Below, one piece after another: positions 52,594-61,673 of a stretch of 64,000 bases of DNA. The first letter of the stretch is position 1. Each line of letters starts with the position of its first letter. Made by a program: the position numbers and the translations under genes. This stretch comes from CBDFLT01 sp965249225 (GTDB lineage: Bacteria > Chloroflexota > Dehalococcoidia > Lucifugimonadales > G963668185). The stretch is from positions 1 through 64,000 of the forward strand of contig CBDFLT010000006.1 in the NCBI GenBank assembly GCA_965249225.1, read 5' to 3'. A model generated the notes under the pieces. The model was not told where the DNA came from, made no database searches, and saw nothing but the letters and a program-made list of their open reading frames with translations.

Positions 52594-54435
52594 TTGATTC
52601 AGGCTCAGTCAAACAACAGAATACGAAACATTGCCATCATCGCCCACATAGATCACGGCAAGACCACTCTGGTGGATGCCTTGCTGAAGCAGGGGCACGT
52701 GTTCCGCGCCCACCAGGAGGTTGGAGACCTGATTATGGACTCCAACCCGCTGGAACGGGAGCGCGGCATCACAATTCTCGCCAAGAACACCGCCGTGACC
52801 TACAACGGCACGAAGATCAATATCATCGACACTCCAGGCCATGCCGATTTCAGCGGCGAGGTGGAGCGCATCATGAACATGGTCGATGGCTGTCTTCTGC
52901 TGGTTGACGCCGTTGACGGCCCCATGCCTCAGACCCGTTTCGTGCTTCAACAGGCGCTGAACCACAGTGTTGCACCGATTGTAGTCATCAACAAGATTGA
53001 CCGTTCGGAAGCCAGAGTTTCAGAAGTTGTCGAGCTTGTTCAGGACCTGTTCCTGGAACTGGCAACGGAAGCGGAGCAGCTGGATTTCCCCATTCTGTAC
53101 GCCTCGGCCCGCTACGGATACGCGGTTACCGACCTCGGCGTTCCGAGGCAGGACATGCAGCCGTTGTTCGAGGCGATGATAGAAAGCGTTCCGGCCCCCG
53201 CCGGCGACCCGGACGAACCCTTCCAGATGCTGGTGGCAGCGCTGGACTACGACAACTACCTCGGCCAAATTGCCATTGGCCGGGTGTTCCGAGGGAAAGC
53301 TAGGAGCCGGAACTCCGTGGCCCTGCTCCGCAACGGTCACCAGCTCCAACTCCACGGTTTGGAGAAGGTGTTCATCTTTCGTGGGTTGGAACGGCTGGAG
53401 GTCCCGGAGGCCCAGGTTGGTGACATAGTGGCCGTGTACGGTGTGGATGGTGTGTCCATAGGCGATACTATCGCAGATAGCGAGCATCCCGAAGCCCTGC
53501 CCTCCATAGAGATAGACGAGCCAACGGTGAAGATGACCTTTGGCGTCAACACGTCGCCCTTCACGGGCAAGGAGGGGACGCACTCCACGTCCAGGACCCT
53601 GCTGGAACGTCTATTCCGGGAACTGAGGACCAACGTCAGCTTGCGCGTGGAGACCACGGATAGCCCGGACGAGTTTCTAGTGTCGGGCCGGGGCGAGCTT
53701 CATCTTGCCATCCTGGTGGAGACCATGAGACGTGAGGGCTACGAATTCCAAGTGTCAAAGCCAGAACCTGCCACCAAAGTCATCGACGACATGGTTTACG
53801 AACCTTATGAGCATCTAATCGTCGACACTCGTGAGAAGTACATCGGTGCGTTGACCGAGGACCTTTCGGGACGCCTGGCCGAACTCATCAGCATGACCAA
53901 CGACGGCGCGGGCAACGTACGGCTAGGGTACAACATCCCCACCCGTGGGTTGATTGGGTTCCGCTCGGCGTTTCTCAGGGACACCCGAGGCACTGGAGTT
54001 ATCAACAGCGTCTTTACCGGATTTCAGCCCATGTCCGGCGAGATCAAGTCAACCATCAATGGGGTGCTGGTGGCATCCGAGGCGGGCATGGCCATCACAT
54101 TCGGCCTGCTTAACGCCCAGGGCCGGGGAGAGACTTTCGTGGAGCCGGGAACTCCCGTGTACGAGGGCATGATCATAGGTATCCATCCCAAGGACCAGGA
54201 CATCATCGTCAACGTGTGCAAAGAGAAGAAACTTACCAACATGCGCTCTTCCACTGCCGACATCGCCAAACGACTGAGTCCCTCCCTCAAGCTGAGCCTC
54301 GAAGACGCACTGGACTTCATAGCCGACGACGAACTGGTGGAGGTCACGCCTCAGAATTTTCGGCTGCGGAAGAAAGTGCTGTCCGGCACAGCCAGACATC
54401 GACGGCGGCGCAATATCGCCAAAGGCAGGGTGTGA
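52594..54435 (+). CDS. typA: ribosome-associated GTPase TypA/BipA
   Basis: A 613-aa translational GTPase related to EF-G. G1 is AHIDHGKTT, switch I has RERGITI, G3 is DTPGHADF, and NKIDR is G4. EF-G-like domains III and V and the BipA-specific C-terminal domain (IMSMTNDGAGNVRLGYNIP-like region, GLIGFRS, EVTPQNFRLRKK) are complete. The frame opens at 52489 inside the upstream terminator; TTG at 52594 with CAGGAAAG at 8 nt gives the family length. Convergent with the helicase gene. Confidence 0.93.
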   Translation: MIQAQSNNRIRNIAIIAHIDHGKTTLVDALLKQGHVFRAHQEVGDLIMDSNPLERERGITILAKNTAVTYNGTKINIIDTPGHADFSGEVERIMNMVDGCLLLVDAVDGPMPQTRFVLQQALNHSVAPIVVINKIDRSEARVSEVVELVQDLFLELATEAEQLDFPILYASARYGYAVTDLGVPRQDMQPLFEAMIESVPAPAGDPDEPFQMLVAALDYDNYLGQIAIGRVFRGKARSRNSVALLRNGHQLQLHGLEKVFIFRGLERLEVPEAQVGDIVAVYGVDGVSIGDTIADSEHPEALPSIEIDEPTVKMTFGVNTSPFTGKEGTHSTSRTLLERLFRELRTNVSLRVETTDSPDEFLVSGRGELHLAILVETMRREGYEFQVSKPEPATKVIDDMVYEPYEHLIVDTREKYIGALTEDLSGRLAELISMTNDGAGNVRLGYNIPTRGLIGFRSAFLRDTRGTGVINSVFTGFQPMSGEIKSTINGVLVASEAGMAITFGLLNAQGRGETFVEPGTPVYEGMIIGIHPKDQDIIVNVCKEKKLTNMRSSTADIAKRLSPSLKLSLEDALDFIADDELVEVTPQNFRLRKKVLSGTARHRRRRNIAKGRV

Positions 54436-54521
54436 ACAGCTTTCGAAATGTGAATCGTGGCTAGACGTAAGCACACGGTCGGTGAGCTCATCAACAAGCC
54501 GTGGGAGGCCGCGGTATGCTC

Positions 54522-55874
54522 CTAGGTCGCCTTGGAACGCCAGCCGTGCGACGCGGGCCGCCGGCGTCGCCGCCGGGGTGCGCCGCCGCCGCTTGCCCCG
54601 TTGTTGGCGGGCGGATTCGCCGGCCCGCTCACGGGTCGCTCTTGCGGGCCGTTGGACGAGGCGCTGCGCTGGCCACGGTGGACGTTGCGCCGAAGCCCGG
54701 CTTGCGGGGGGCGATTGCCGTCGCTCCGCGGCGGCTGGCTTGCCGGCGTGGGGCTACCGTAGTCGAATCCCGGTAGCCATATCCGCTCGATTCTCGTCTT
54801 CAGCACCTTCTCGATCCTGAATACCAACGGCTCGTCTGCCACCGTCGTGAAAGTGAAAGCCCGGCCGGTGTGCTGGGCGCGACCGGTGCGGCCAATGCGG
54901 TGAGTGTACGCGTCGACGGTAGTGGGCATGTCGAAGTTGATCACGTGTGATATCTCCGACACGTCGATGCCGCGCGAGGCGATGTCGGTGGCTACAAGGA
55001 TGTCGTGCGTACCGTCGCGAAAGCTGTCGAGCGCCGCTTGCCGCCGGTTCTGCGCCATGTTCCCTTGCAGGGCCGCGACGCGGTAGTCGTGCTCTTCCAA
55101 CATGCGCGCGAGTCTGCGTGCGCGATGCTTCGTCCGGGTGAATACCAGCAGACGCTTCGTAGGCATCTGCCTGAACATGGCCAGCAGCAGCCTGGTCTTG
55201 AGGCCCTCGGGCACGGGATAGAGTGCATGAGAGACAGTCTTGGCCGGCGCGATGACGCCAATCTGCACGGTCGCCGGGTCACTAAGGATATCGCGGGACA
55301 GATTCCGGATCTCTTCGGGCATCGTGGCGCAGAAAAAGAGCGTCTGGCACTGCGCTGGCAGGTGGGTGAGGATGCGACGAATGTCGGGGAGGAAGCCCAT
55401 GTCGCACATCATATCGGCCTCGTCCAGCACCAGCACGTCGAGCTGCGAGAGATCGATGCTGCCGTCGCCGATGTGGTCGAGCAGCCGGCCCGGGCAGGCG
55501 ACTACGATCTCGGCGCCGCGCTGCAAAGCCGCGACCTGAGGCCTCTTGCTCACGCCCCCATAGATGGCGACGCTGTGCACTCTCGTGTTCTTGCCCAGGT
55601 CAACGATGGTCTGGTGAGTCTGCTCAGCAAGCTCGCGTGTAGGCGCTACGACGAGGGCACGTACCTGACGGAGTGGGCCTTTCGTCAGGCGTTGGAGAAT
55701 GGGCAGGACGAACGCCGCGGTCTTTCCGGTGCCGGTCTGTGCCAGGCCCAGCATGTCGCGCCCTTCGAGCGCGACGGGGATCGCTTCCTGTTGGATCGGT
55801 GTGGGCTTAGTGTAGCCGGACGCGCTGACGCCGGCGAGGATGCGCGGGTCTAGGGAGAACTGGTCAAAGGTCAG
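54522..55874 (-). CDS. DEAD-box RNA helicase, apparent CTG start
   Basis: A 450-aa helicase. The Q motif region FDQFSL...GYTKPTPIQQEA precedes AQTGTGKTAAF (motif I), VAPTRELA, VLDEADMM (DEAD replaced in the usual DEAD order), a SAT-position CATMP, and HRIGRTGRA (motif VI). The tail is Arg/Gly/Pro-rich. The first ATG (55754) lies after the Q motif. Between the upstream in-frame TGA and the Q motif there is no ATG, GTG or TTG. CTG at 55874 stands where family members have Met (LTFDQF) and has AAGGAG at normal spacing, so it is the likely start. Confidence 0.88.
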   Translation of the reverse strand: MTFDQFSLDPRILAGVSASGYTKPTPIQQEAIPVALEGRDMLGLAQTGTGKTAAFVLPILQRLTKGPLRQVRALVVAPTRELAEQTHQTIVDLGKNTRVHSVAIYGGVSKRPQVAALQRGAEIVVACPGRLLDHIGDGSIDLSQLDVLVLDEADMMCDMGFLPDIRRILTHLPAQCQTLFFCATMPEEIRNLSRDILSDPATVQIGVIAPAKTVSHALYPVPEGLKTRLLLAMFRQMPTKRLLVFTRTKHRARRLARMLEEHDYRVAALQGNMAQNRRQAALDSFRDGTHDILVATDIASRGIDVSEISHVINFDMPTTVDAYTHRIGRTGRAQHTGRAFTFTTVADEPLVFRIEKVLKTRIERIWLPGFDYGSPTPASQPPRSDGNRPPQAGLRRNVHRGQRSASSNGPQERPVSGPANPPANNGASGGGAPRRRRRRPASHGWRSKAT

Positions 55875-56238
55875 CCGGAGCGCTCCTTGGCTTCATTGAG
55901 CCAAGTCGCACTCTCAGCCCGATGTTGCTTCAAATGTCTTCTGTAGATTGAGTAACCGATGCTCTAGTATAGCACCTATACGACATCCGCGCTGCTTCCG
56001 CCGCGTGCCGACCTCAGGGTGACCTACACCTGAAACACAAGCTGGCTGTGCTGGTGGCCGCAGCTTGAACAGGGTCGAAATTCCCGTCAACTGGACTCGG
56101 TCTCGCGCAGCTTGTTGATAATCTGCTCGGGTGGGTAATTCCTTCTCGCCATGAATCCCCTTCTTCTGGCCCAGATACTAACTTTAGACCTGGACCGGTT
56201 TTGGGGGCAGGTCGCAGCGGAACTACCGGGCCGAATAC
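55875..56238. other. gap with IS remnant
   Basis: Between the helicase start and IS copy D. The right half (56020-56217) is the second decayed IS3-type segment. The left half holds the helicase promoter region without a clear consensus. Confidence 0.5.
56020..56217 (-). repeat. decayed IS3-type 5' segment, second copy
   Basis: Matches 48200-48392 along its length. On the minus strand an orfA start is readable (MARRNYPPEQIINKLRETES) but stops after 20 codons. The outer end has CCCCCAAAACCGGTCCAGG, the presumed terminus of that element. Confidence 0.65.
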
Positions 56239-56350
56239 TGTGTATCGTCAGCACATTTGGGACAGCTGATGGGGAATTGAGAAGCGACAATTAAGGCGAT
56301 TGTCCTGGCTCAGGTAGGAGAGTAGATTCACGGAAGTGAAAGGAGCCAGG

Positions 56351-56713
56351 ATGCAGGAAGTCAGTCGAAGCTACGATCAAGCCGACGAGAACGCGAGGCA
56401 GGTGGTCCGACGGACCAGAAACGTTACACGTCGCAAGTACACACCTGAGGAGAAGGTACGGATCGTCATAGAGGGGATCCGCGGGGAGATATCAGTCAGC
56501 GCCTTGTGCAGGCGAGAGGGAATCAACCCCGGGGTCTATTACAAGTGGCTCAAGGACTACATGGAGGCGGGCAAGTCGAGGCTGAAGGGTGACACGCTAC
56601 GGGAGGCGAACAAGGCGGAGGTCGATGCCTTGAAGCGCGAGAACGAGCGGCTCAAGGAACTTGTTGCTCAGCTGTCGGTGGAGAACCTGGTCCTGAAAAA
56701 AAGCCTCGGTTAG
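56351..56713 (+). CDS. IS3 transposase OrfA, A7 variant (copy D)
   Basis: Here the frame stops at TAG right after the A-run (LVLKKSLG), giving 120 aa from the ATG, the normal OrfA size. orfB lies in the -1 phase, as in classical IS3 elements. A -1 slip on the A7G run would give an OrfAB fusion reading ...KKKPRLEPMGKPY. This is the canonical arrangement. Confidence 0.92.
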   Translation: MQEVSRSYDQADENARQVVRRTRNVTRRKYTPEEKVRIVIEGIRGEISVSALCRREGINPGVYYKWLKDYMEAGKSRLKGDTLREANKAEVDALKRENERLKELVAQLSVENLVLKKSLG

Positions 56714-56718
56714 AGCCC

Positions 56719-57711
56719 ATGGGCAAGCCCTATGTGAGAAGGGAGGCCCAGCTCAAGGCGGAGGTCCTTCAGATCGTCGAGAGGTCTCCTCTGCCGGTCA
56801 GGCAGACCCTCCAAGAGTTGCAGATAGCACCCTCGACCTACTACCGCTGGAAGAGCAGGTATCGAGACAAGGGGTTTAACGGTCTGGTAGACCGGCCACC
56901 AGAGCCCAGGCGAGTGTGGAACCGGTTGGCTACAAAGCAAAGACGGTACGTGGTCAGGTATGCGTTGGAGCACCCATCGTTGAGCCCGAGAGAGGTGGCG
57001 ACCACCCTGGTGGACGAACAGGTCATGTACGTCTCCGAGTCCACCGTATACCGGATACTGAAGGAAGCGGGGCTCATCAAGCCGCCCGAGACCAAGGGCT
57101 TCCCAGCAGGAAAGGAGTTTCACACCAAGACTGCCAGGCCCAATGAGCTATGGCAGACCGATGCCAGCTACTTCTTCGTGGTGGGTTGGGGCTACTACTA
57201 CCTGATCAGCGTGCTGGATGACTATTCCAGGATGATCGTGGGCTGGAGGGTGCAGACCAGCATGAGCAGTGCCGACATCATCGACGTGGTCCAGGATGCG
57301 GTGGAGTTCACCGGTCAACCGACGGCGCCTGTAGAGCCAGGTCCAGCCCTTCTGAGCGACAACGGTCCAGGCTTTCTGTCTAGGGCGTTGGACGAGTTCC
57401 TAAGGGCCAGGTTCATGAAACACATCTTCGCCTCACCTTTCCATCCCCAGACCAACGGCAAGTTGGAGCGGTACCATCGCACAGCCAAGGCTAAGGTCAA
57501 CGTCTTTGTCCACCACAGCCTGGAAGAGCTTGTAGCGGCTATGGAGGGCTTCGTAAGGTACTACAACTACGAGCGCTATCACGAGGCTTTGGGGAACATC
57601 ACGCCGGCGGATATGTACCACGGACGCCAAGACGCCATACTGGCGACGAGACAGGAGGTGAAGCAAAAGAGTCTAGCCGAACGGAGGTTGGCAAATCTGA
57701 GAACTGCCTGA
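56719..57711 (+). CDS. IS3 transposase OrfB (copy D)
   Basis: 330 aa, identical to the other copies, complete DDE core. It is the only copy with orfB in the -1 phase to orfA, so it is the best candidate for the source of active OrfAB transposase. Confidence 0.95.
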   Translation: MGKPYVRREAQLKAEVLQIVERSPLPVRQTLQELQIAPSTYYRWKSRYRDKGFNGLVDRPPEPRRVWNRLATKQRRYVVRYALEHPSLSPREVATTLVDEQVMYVSESTVYRILKEAGLIKPPETKGFPAGKEFHTKTARPNELWQTDASYFFVVGWGYYYLISVLDDYSRMIVGWRVQTSMSSADIIDVVQDAVEFTGQPTAPVEPGPALLSDNGPGFLSRALDEFLRARFMKHIFASPFHPQTNGKLERYHRTAKAKVNVFVHHSLEELVAAMEGFVRYYNYERYHEALGNITPADMYHGRQDAILATRQEVKQKSLAERRLANLRTA

Positions 57712-57779
57712 GCCGGTTAGCGTCCAAGTTGCACGCTTTAAAGGCTCCCCTTTTGTCCCACTTGTTTTGACGACGTACA

Positions 57780-58223
57780 CTGGAACCACGGTAACAGAGA
57801 TTTATCGTGGCGACTGTGAGATATGAACACCGACCGATCGTCGGCTGTTAGTCGAGCAGGGCCTTCAGGAGTCACGTTAGACAGTACGTATTCAGGGTGG
57901 GACTGCAACTGTCCAGCTAGCGATTCCAGAAAGACGAGATACGCTTTAGCGTCTGCCTTCGCCATGGAGTTGGGGTCACCGGGGACACGTTGCCGGATGA
58001 CGTTCTTCCGAAGCTCGAGGAGCCTGCGACCCTCTCGCTCACCTACGGTGTTAGATACCTCAGGTACGGCATATTCTAGCCAACGGTCTACCCTCGAGTC
58101 ACCATCTGTCGAGTCACCATCTGTGCCGTCTGCGGCGATCCCTTCCAGACCGTCGATCAGACGTTTTATGACCTCAATGGCGCGTTCCACTCTGGCGGGC
58201 AGTCGCGCCTGGCTGTCTATCAA
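57780..58223 (-). pseudogene. TIR-domain protein truncated by IS copy D
   Basis: About 148 codons from TTG 58223 to the IS border. A helical N-terminal region (VERAIEVIKRLIDGLEGI, GRRLLELRKNVIRQR, YLVFLESLAGQLQSHPEY) is followed by RSVFISHSRHDKSLLPWF, the first beta strand and helix of a TIR domain, where the IS cuts. The remaining TIR domain with its catalytic glutamate is gone. The true start may be further up, since other frames in 58224-58320 also look coding. The membrane-protein gene directly upstream on the same strand may be its partner. Confidence 0.7.
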
Positions 58224-58322
58224 CTGACGAGCCCTTTCCGCTTTGCTGGCAGATAGGCGTCCCTGACGAGTTGTTGTTCAGGCTCGGTGAGCTGGTCCCA
58301 GGCCTCGGACCTGTCGCTCTGG

Positions 58323-58910
58323 TCACGATTTGTCGGTTTGCTCCGATACCTGAGAAGTCTCCAACTCCGTGGCATCTGAGATTGCCTGCAACGCTTCCTG
58401 CTGCTGTTCTAAGGCAATCTCGAGCCGCCCGGCCAAGTTTTCCATTAGTGCGTCCCAATCCTGTGGTGGTTCTCCTCGGATATGACGCGCATCAATATAG
58501 AGTGTTTCCATAGTCTGATACCTGCGCTCGGCCAATCTTGCACCAGCATACGCGACGTCAATCGGGGCTATAGAATCAGATATCGGATATAGGCGCAAGT
58601 ACTCCATTCGGGCCGTGTCCCAAGCTACCGAAGAGATCATCGGCCCATGTCCGATGGTTCCGTCCATTTTTACGGAATCCAGTGTCGATCTAAGCCCAGT
58701 TTGATTTCGCACCAATTCGTTGAGGAGCAGTTTCAGGACTACCCTTTGGCGACTATTCTTCTCACGCGTTAGGGCGCGAACTTCACGCCAACGGTTAAAT
58801 GCAAAACCCAAAATGGCGAATAAGAGCGGAGCAGAGAAGGAGAACAGACCAGCCCATAGTGTCTTCCAAAAGACGTCCGTGCCCTGCGCCCACGGTGGCC
58901 ACCAATTCAC
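58323..58910 (-). CDS. unknown single-TM protein upstream of the TIR gene
   Basis: A 195-aa protein. The N-terminal helix (LWAGLFSFSAPLLFAILGFAF, about 18-38) anchors a cytoplasmic helical domain with LTREKNSRQRVVLKLLLNEL and a glutamine-rich end (LEIALEQQQEALQAI). No known family recognised. It lies about 100 bp upstream of the TIR-gene fragment on the same strand. The pairing of a membrane protein with a TIR protein is reminiscent of defence modules, but this is inference. Confidence 0.55.
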   Translation of the reverse strand: MNWWPPWAQGTDVFWKTLWAGLFSFSAPLLFAILGFAFNRWREVRALTREKNSRQRVVLKLLLNELVRNQTGLRSTLDSVKMDGTIGHGPMISSVAWDTARMEYLRLYPISDSIAPIDVAYAGARLAERRYQTMETLYIDARHIRGEPPQDWDALMENLAGRLEIALEQQQEALQAISDATELETSQVSEQTDKS

Positions 58911-59837
58911 GCCTTCAAGCCTCCGTTAGATTCACGGGCCCGGTGGTCTATTGTGTCGTAGATACGAATAATTAATCCTTCCTGGGCATTCGGGGTTGAC
59001 AACGCAGGTGGCAGGATTATCGGAGACAGGTCTTTACGTGGTCAAGATTGTTTCAAAAGGGAGTCCTTTCGGAGCCCTCATTCTAGTGCGATTAGTAGCT
59101 ACGACGCAATGATAGGCCCTTTCGGAGCACCGGATACGGTCACCATCATTTGGAAACTCGGTCCCATGCAACTACGGAGGACTACTTGAAGTCGGAAGCC
59201 TCTGCCACTCTCCGATCAAAGTAGTTGCAGTCGACAGCCGGCTCTAGCGTTTCAATGTAAAGGAGGCCGGAGTAGTTGTGTATTAATTGTTAGGAGGGTC
59301 GTGCATCCAGACCCAGTGATCTAAGAAGCCTAGGCTGGATTCGAACGTCATTGGGCTGTTACTAAAGGCAGCTCCATCTCAAAGGTTCTGTCTATTGTTC
59401 CCAATGCTCCAGCGAGGGGGACTCGAACTGCTCACGCCCCGAACATCCTTGGCCTGAAACTGGTACGCTGCTAACGCCACTACCACCCGCCAGGCAGGCG
59501 AACTACCAAATTCGTTTGCAAATTGTGAGCACCCGACCCTCCCCCGTCTCCACCACTCCAAAAGGTCACCCTTTTGGGGTACCTGCTACCGGTCGCTGTC
59601 GCCTTGAGGGTTCAAACCTTCAGGTCAGCTGCGACGCTACTTCTCTGCCCCTGCACCCGAGGCGGTTCTAGTCGGCGAGCCTCTGACAGTCCTGGCAGGA
59701 CTAACTAAATGAGTGGTACAAATACCGAGGGCAGATCAAATGGACGAGTGAGTAAGACTGAACTATCCGCATAGCGTGCTCGCTTTGCACGTGGTCACAG
59801 GCCTGATCGCAACGCTAGTCATCTGTGGTGGTGGCGG
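58911..59837. other. long gap with tRNA-like sequences
   Basis: About 930 bp without a supported gene. On the minus strand, tRNA 3'-half-like sequences appear at about 59328-59360 (GTTCGAATCCAGCC) and 59409-59495 (GTTCGAGTCCCCCTCGC with a partly pairing GCGGGTG at 59484-59490). On the plus strand GAGGGTTCAAACCTT occurs near 59607-59621. None folds into a full cloverleaf by hand. Confidence 0.4.
59558..59577. repeat. perfect hairpin
   Basis: CCAAAAGG (59558-59565) and CCTTTTGG (59570-59577) form an 8-bp stem with loop TCAC. No T-run follows on either strand. Confidence 0.5.
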
Positions 59838-61202
59838 TTACTCGTTAGGGCTTGCTCTCCTAAGAATGAGCCAGCCTCCTACACCAGCGATAATGGAACC
59901 AGCAAGTATACCGATTTTGGCATCGGCTATCAGCCCGTCATTCACGAACGTCAGGTTCGTAATGAACAGGGCCATGGTGAACCCAATTCCACCAAGCAGC
60001 GCGACTCCGAATATTTGTCGCCAGTTGGCGCCTTGAGGCATGGCCGCGACGCCTGACCTCACCGCAAGCCAGGCGAACACAGTTACGCCGACACTTTTTC
60101 CTGCTACAAGTCCAACGAGAACGCCCAAAGTTATGGAGCTTGTCAGAGCCGAATCGAGGCCACTGTCTAGCGCGACGCCTGCGTTGGCAAGGGCGAATAT
60201 CGGGATTATGAGAAAGGCCACCCAAGGATGAAGGGAGTGCTCCATGCGCTGGAGCGGAGACTCCACCTGCTGACATGCGATTTCCAACTCCTGCACAGCA
60301 GCCCGCTGATCAATCGTGGCTGGGAGCATGTCCGTACTATCTTCATCATGACGCTCAAACTCGGCCAGTAGTATGTGTGCCCTTTCCAAGAACCTGTCCG
60401 CATCAATTCTGACGCGTATTGGCACTGTAGCGGCGACCAAAACACCGGCCACAGTGGTGTGCACCCCTGATTGCAGGAAGTAGTACCATACAAGAATTCC
60501 CAGAACGGCGTACGGCAAGGGATTGTGGATATCGAGTCGGTTGGCGACAATTAGCGCACCAAGAAACCCGAACGCGATGCCAAAATTCATCCACGATATG
60601 TCCTCGGTATAAAAGACCGCTATAATGGTCACACCAGCGATGTCGTCGGCAATGGCGAAGGCCGCCAGGAACAGCTTCAGTGACAGGGGAACCCTGCTCC
60701 CCAGCAGCGCAAGCACACCCAGTGAAAAAGCAATGTCTGTGGCCATCGGGATGGCCCAGCCTTGTCCACCTTCCGATCCCAGATTATTGAAGCCGAGGTA
60801 AATCAGGGCCGGAAGTATCACTCCACCGAGGGCGGCGATTACCGGTAAGGCCGCATTTCTGGGTGATGACAGCTCGCCTACAAGAATGGACCTCTTAATC
60901 TCAAGCCCTACCACGAAGAAGAAGACCACAATCAGCGCATCGTTAATCCAGGCCTCCAAAGGCTTGTCCAGCAGAAAGCCACCGACACTGATTCTTAGGT
61001 GGGTCTCCCAGAGTTCATGGTAGTTGTCAGACCAGGGAGAATTGACCCAAATCAAGGCCGCTGCAGCAGCCAACAGCAGTACAATTCCGCTCGAAGCCTC
61101 TTTATGGGTAAAGTCCTGAAAGGGGCGTACAATGCGTTCGATTGGCCGCTTTCCAAGAGGATGGGTTATCCTTGACCGATGTTCCATATCAAGTCCACTC
61201 AT
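59838..61202 (-). CDS. nhaA: Na+/H+ antiporter NhaA
   Basis: A 454-aa polytopic antiporter that exports sodium in exchange for protons. The paired aspartates are in AFAIADDIAGVTIIAV. Also present are FFFVVGLEIKRS, the IPMATDIAFSLGVLALLG segment and a late GGIGFTMALFITNL. The roughly 70-residue loop at about 260-330 (ERHDEDSTDMLPATIDQRAA) is longer than in E. coli. Start ATG 61202 or the ATG five codons later; weak SD. No cotranscribed partner. Confidence 0.94.
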   Translation of the reverse strand: MSGLDMEHRSRITHPLGKRPIERIVRPFQDFTHKEASSGIVLLLAAAAALIWVNSPWSDNYHELWETHLRISVGGFLLDKPLEAWINDALIVVFFFVVGLEIKRSILVGELSSPRNAALPVIAALGGVILPALIYLGFNNLGSEGGQGWAIPMATDIAFSLGVLALLGSRVPLSLKLFLAAFAIADDIAGVTIIAVFYTEDISWMNFGIAFGFLGALIVANRLDIHNPLPYAVLGILVWYYFLQSGVHTTVAGVLVAATVPIRVRIDADRFLERAHILLAEFERHDEDSTDMLPATIDQRAAVQELEIACQQVESPLQRMEHSLHPWVAFLIIPIFALANAGVALDSGLDSALTSSITLGVLVGLVAGKSVGVTVFAWLAVRSGVAAMPQGANWRQIFGVALLGGIGFTMALFITNLTFVNDGLIADAKIGILAGSIIAGVGGWLILRRASPNE

Positions 61203-61248
61203 TTATCCGATCCGACGTTAATCGCCATTGATGGCTGCCCTGGACAGG

Positions 61249-61447
61249 TTATCCCAAAATCTTGCCGGGGTTCAGGATGTTGCTGGGGTCGAGGGTCTTT
61301 TTCAATCTGCGAACGACCGACATGCCGGTACGCAACTCGTCCTCCATCAGGTGCACCAGATTGATGCCGACGCCGTGGCAGCACTCCATAGTACCACCCA
61401 TCCCCTGGGCCAGAGTGAGCACACTGTCCACCGTCTCGGCCATGGAT
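61249..61447 (-). pseudogene. FAD-linked oxidase C-terminal fragment
   Basis: The minus strand reads AETVDSVLTLAQGMGGTMECC, HGVGINLVHLMEDELR and LKKTLDPSNILNPGKILG. The last block is the standard end of GlcD/alkyl-DHAP-synthase type FAD oxidases with the active-site HGVG. Only about 65 residues remain; upstream the sequence switches to an unrelated TolB-like fragment on the other strand. Confidence 0.8.
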
Positions 61448-61449
61448 TC

Positions 61450-61585
61450 AGAGGTATCTTGTCTCTGGTCGCCCGACGGCTCAAGAATCGCCTTCGCATC
61501 CCGCCGTGGCAACTGGGAGATATACGTGATGGACGCCGACGGCTCGAACCAGGCTCGCCTCACCAACAAAACGGCGTCAGATTGA
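61450..61585 (+). pseudogene. TolB/PD40-type beta-propeller fragment
   Basis: The plus strand reads CLWSPDGSRIAFASRRGNWE and IYVMDADGSNQARLTN, one complete PD40/WD40-like TolB repeat, then a stop. Nothing else of the propeller is present. It abuts the FAD-oxidase fragment head to head. Confidence 0.72.
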
Positions 61586-61673
61586 GGCCCCGACGGGGGC
61601 CCCTAGCGAGGTCGCACGCTCACCGGCAGTCGAGGCAATACCAGATGGAGGAACGCGGATAAAGTCCTTCGCC

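Larger units (their letters stand above)
56239..57779 (+). mobile_element. IS3-family element, copy D (A7 variant)
   Basis: 1541 bp, one base longer than the other copies because the run at the end of orfA has seven A residues. The flanks (CCGAATAC and CTGGAACC) do not match. It cuts a TIR-domain gene on its right side. Confidence 0.95.
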
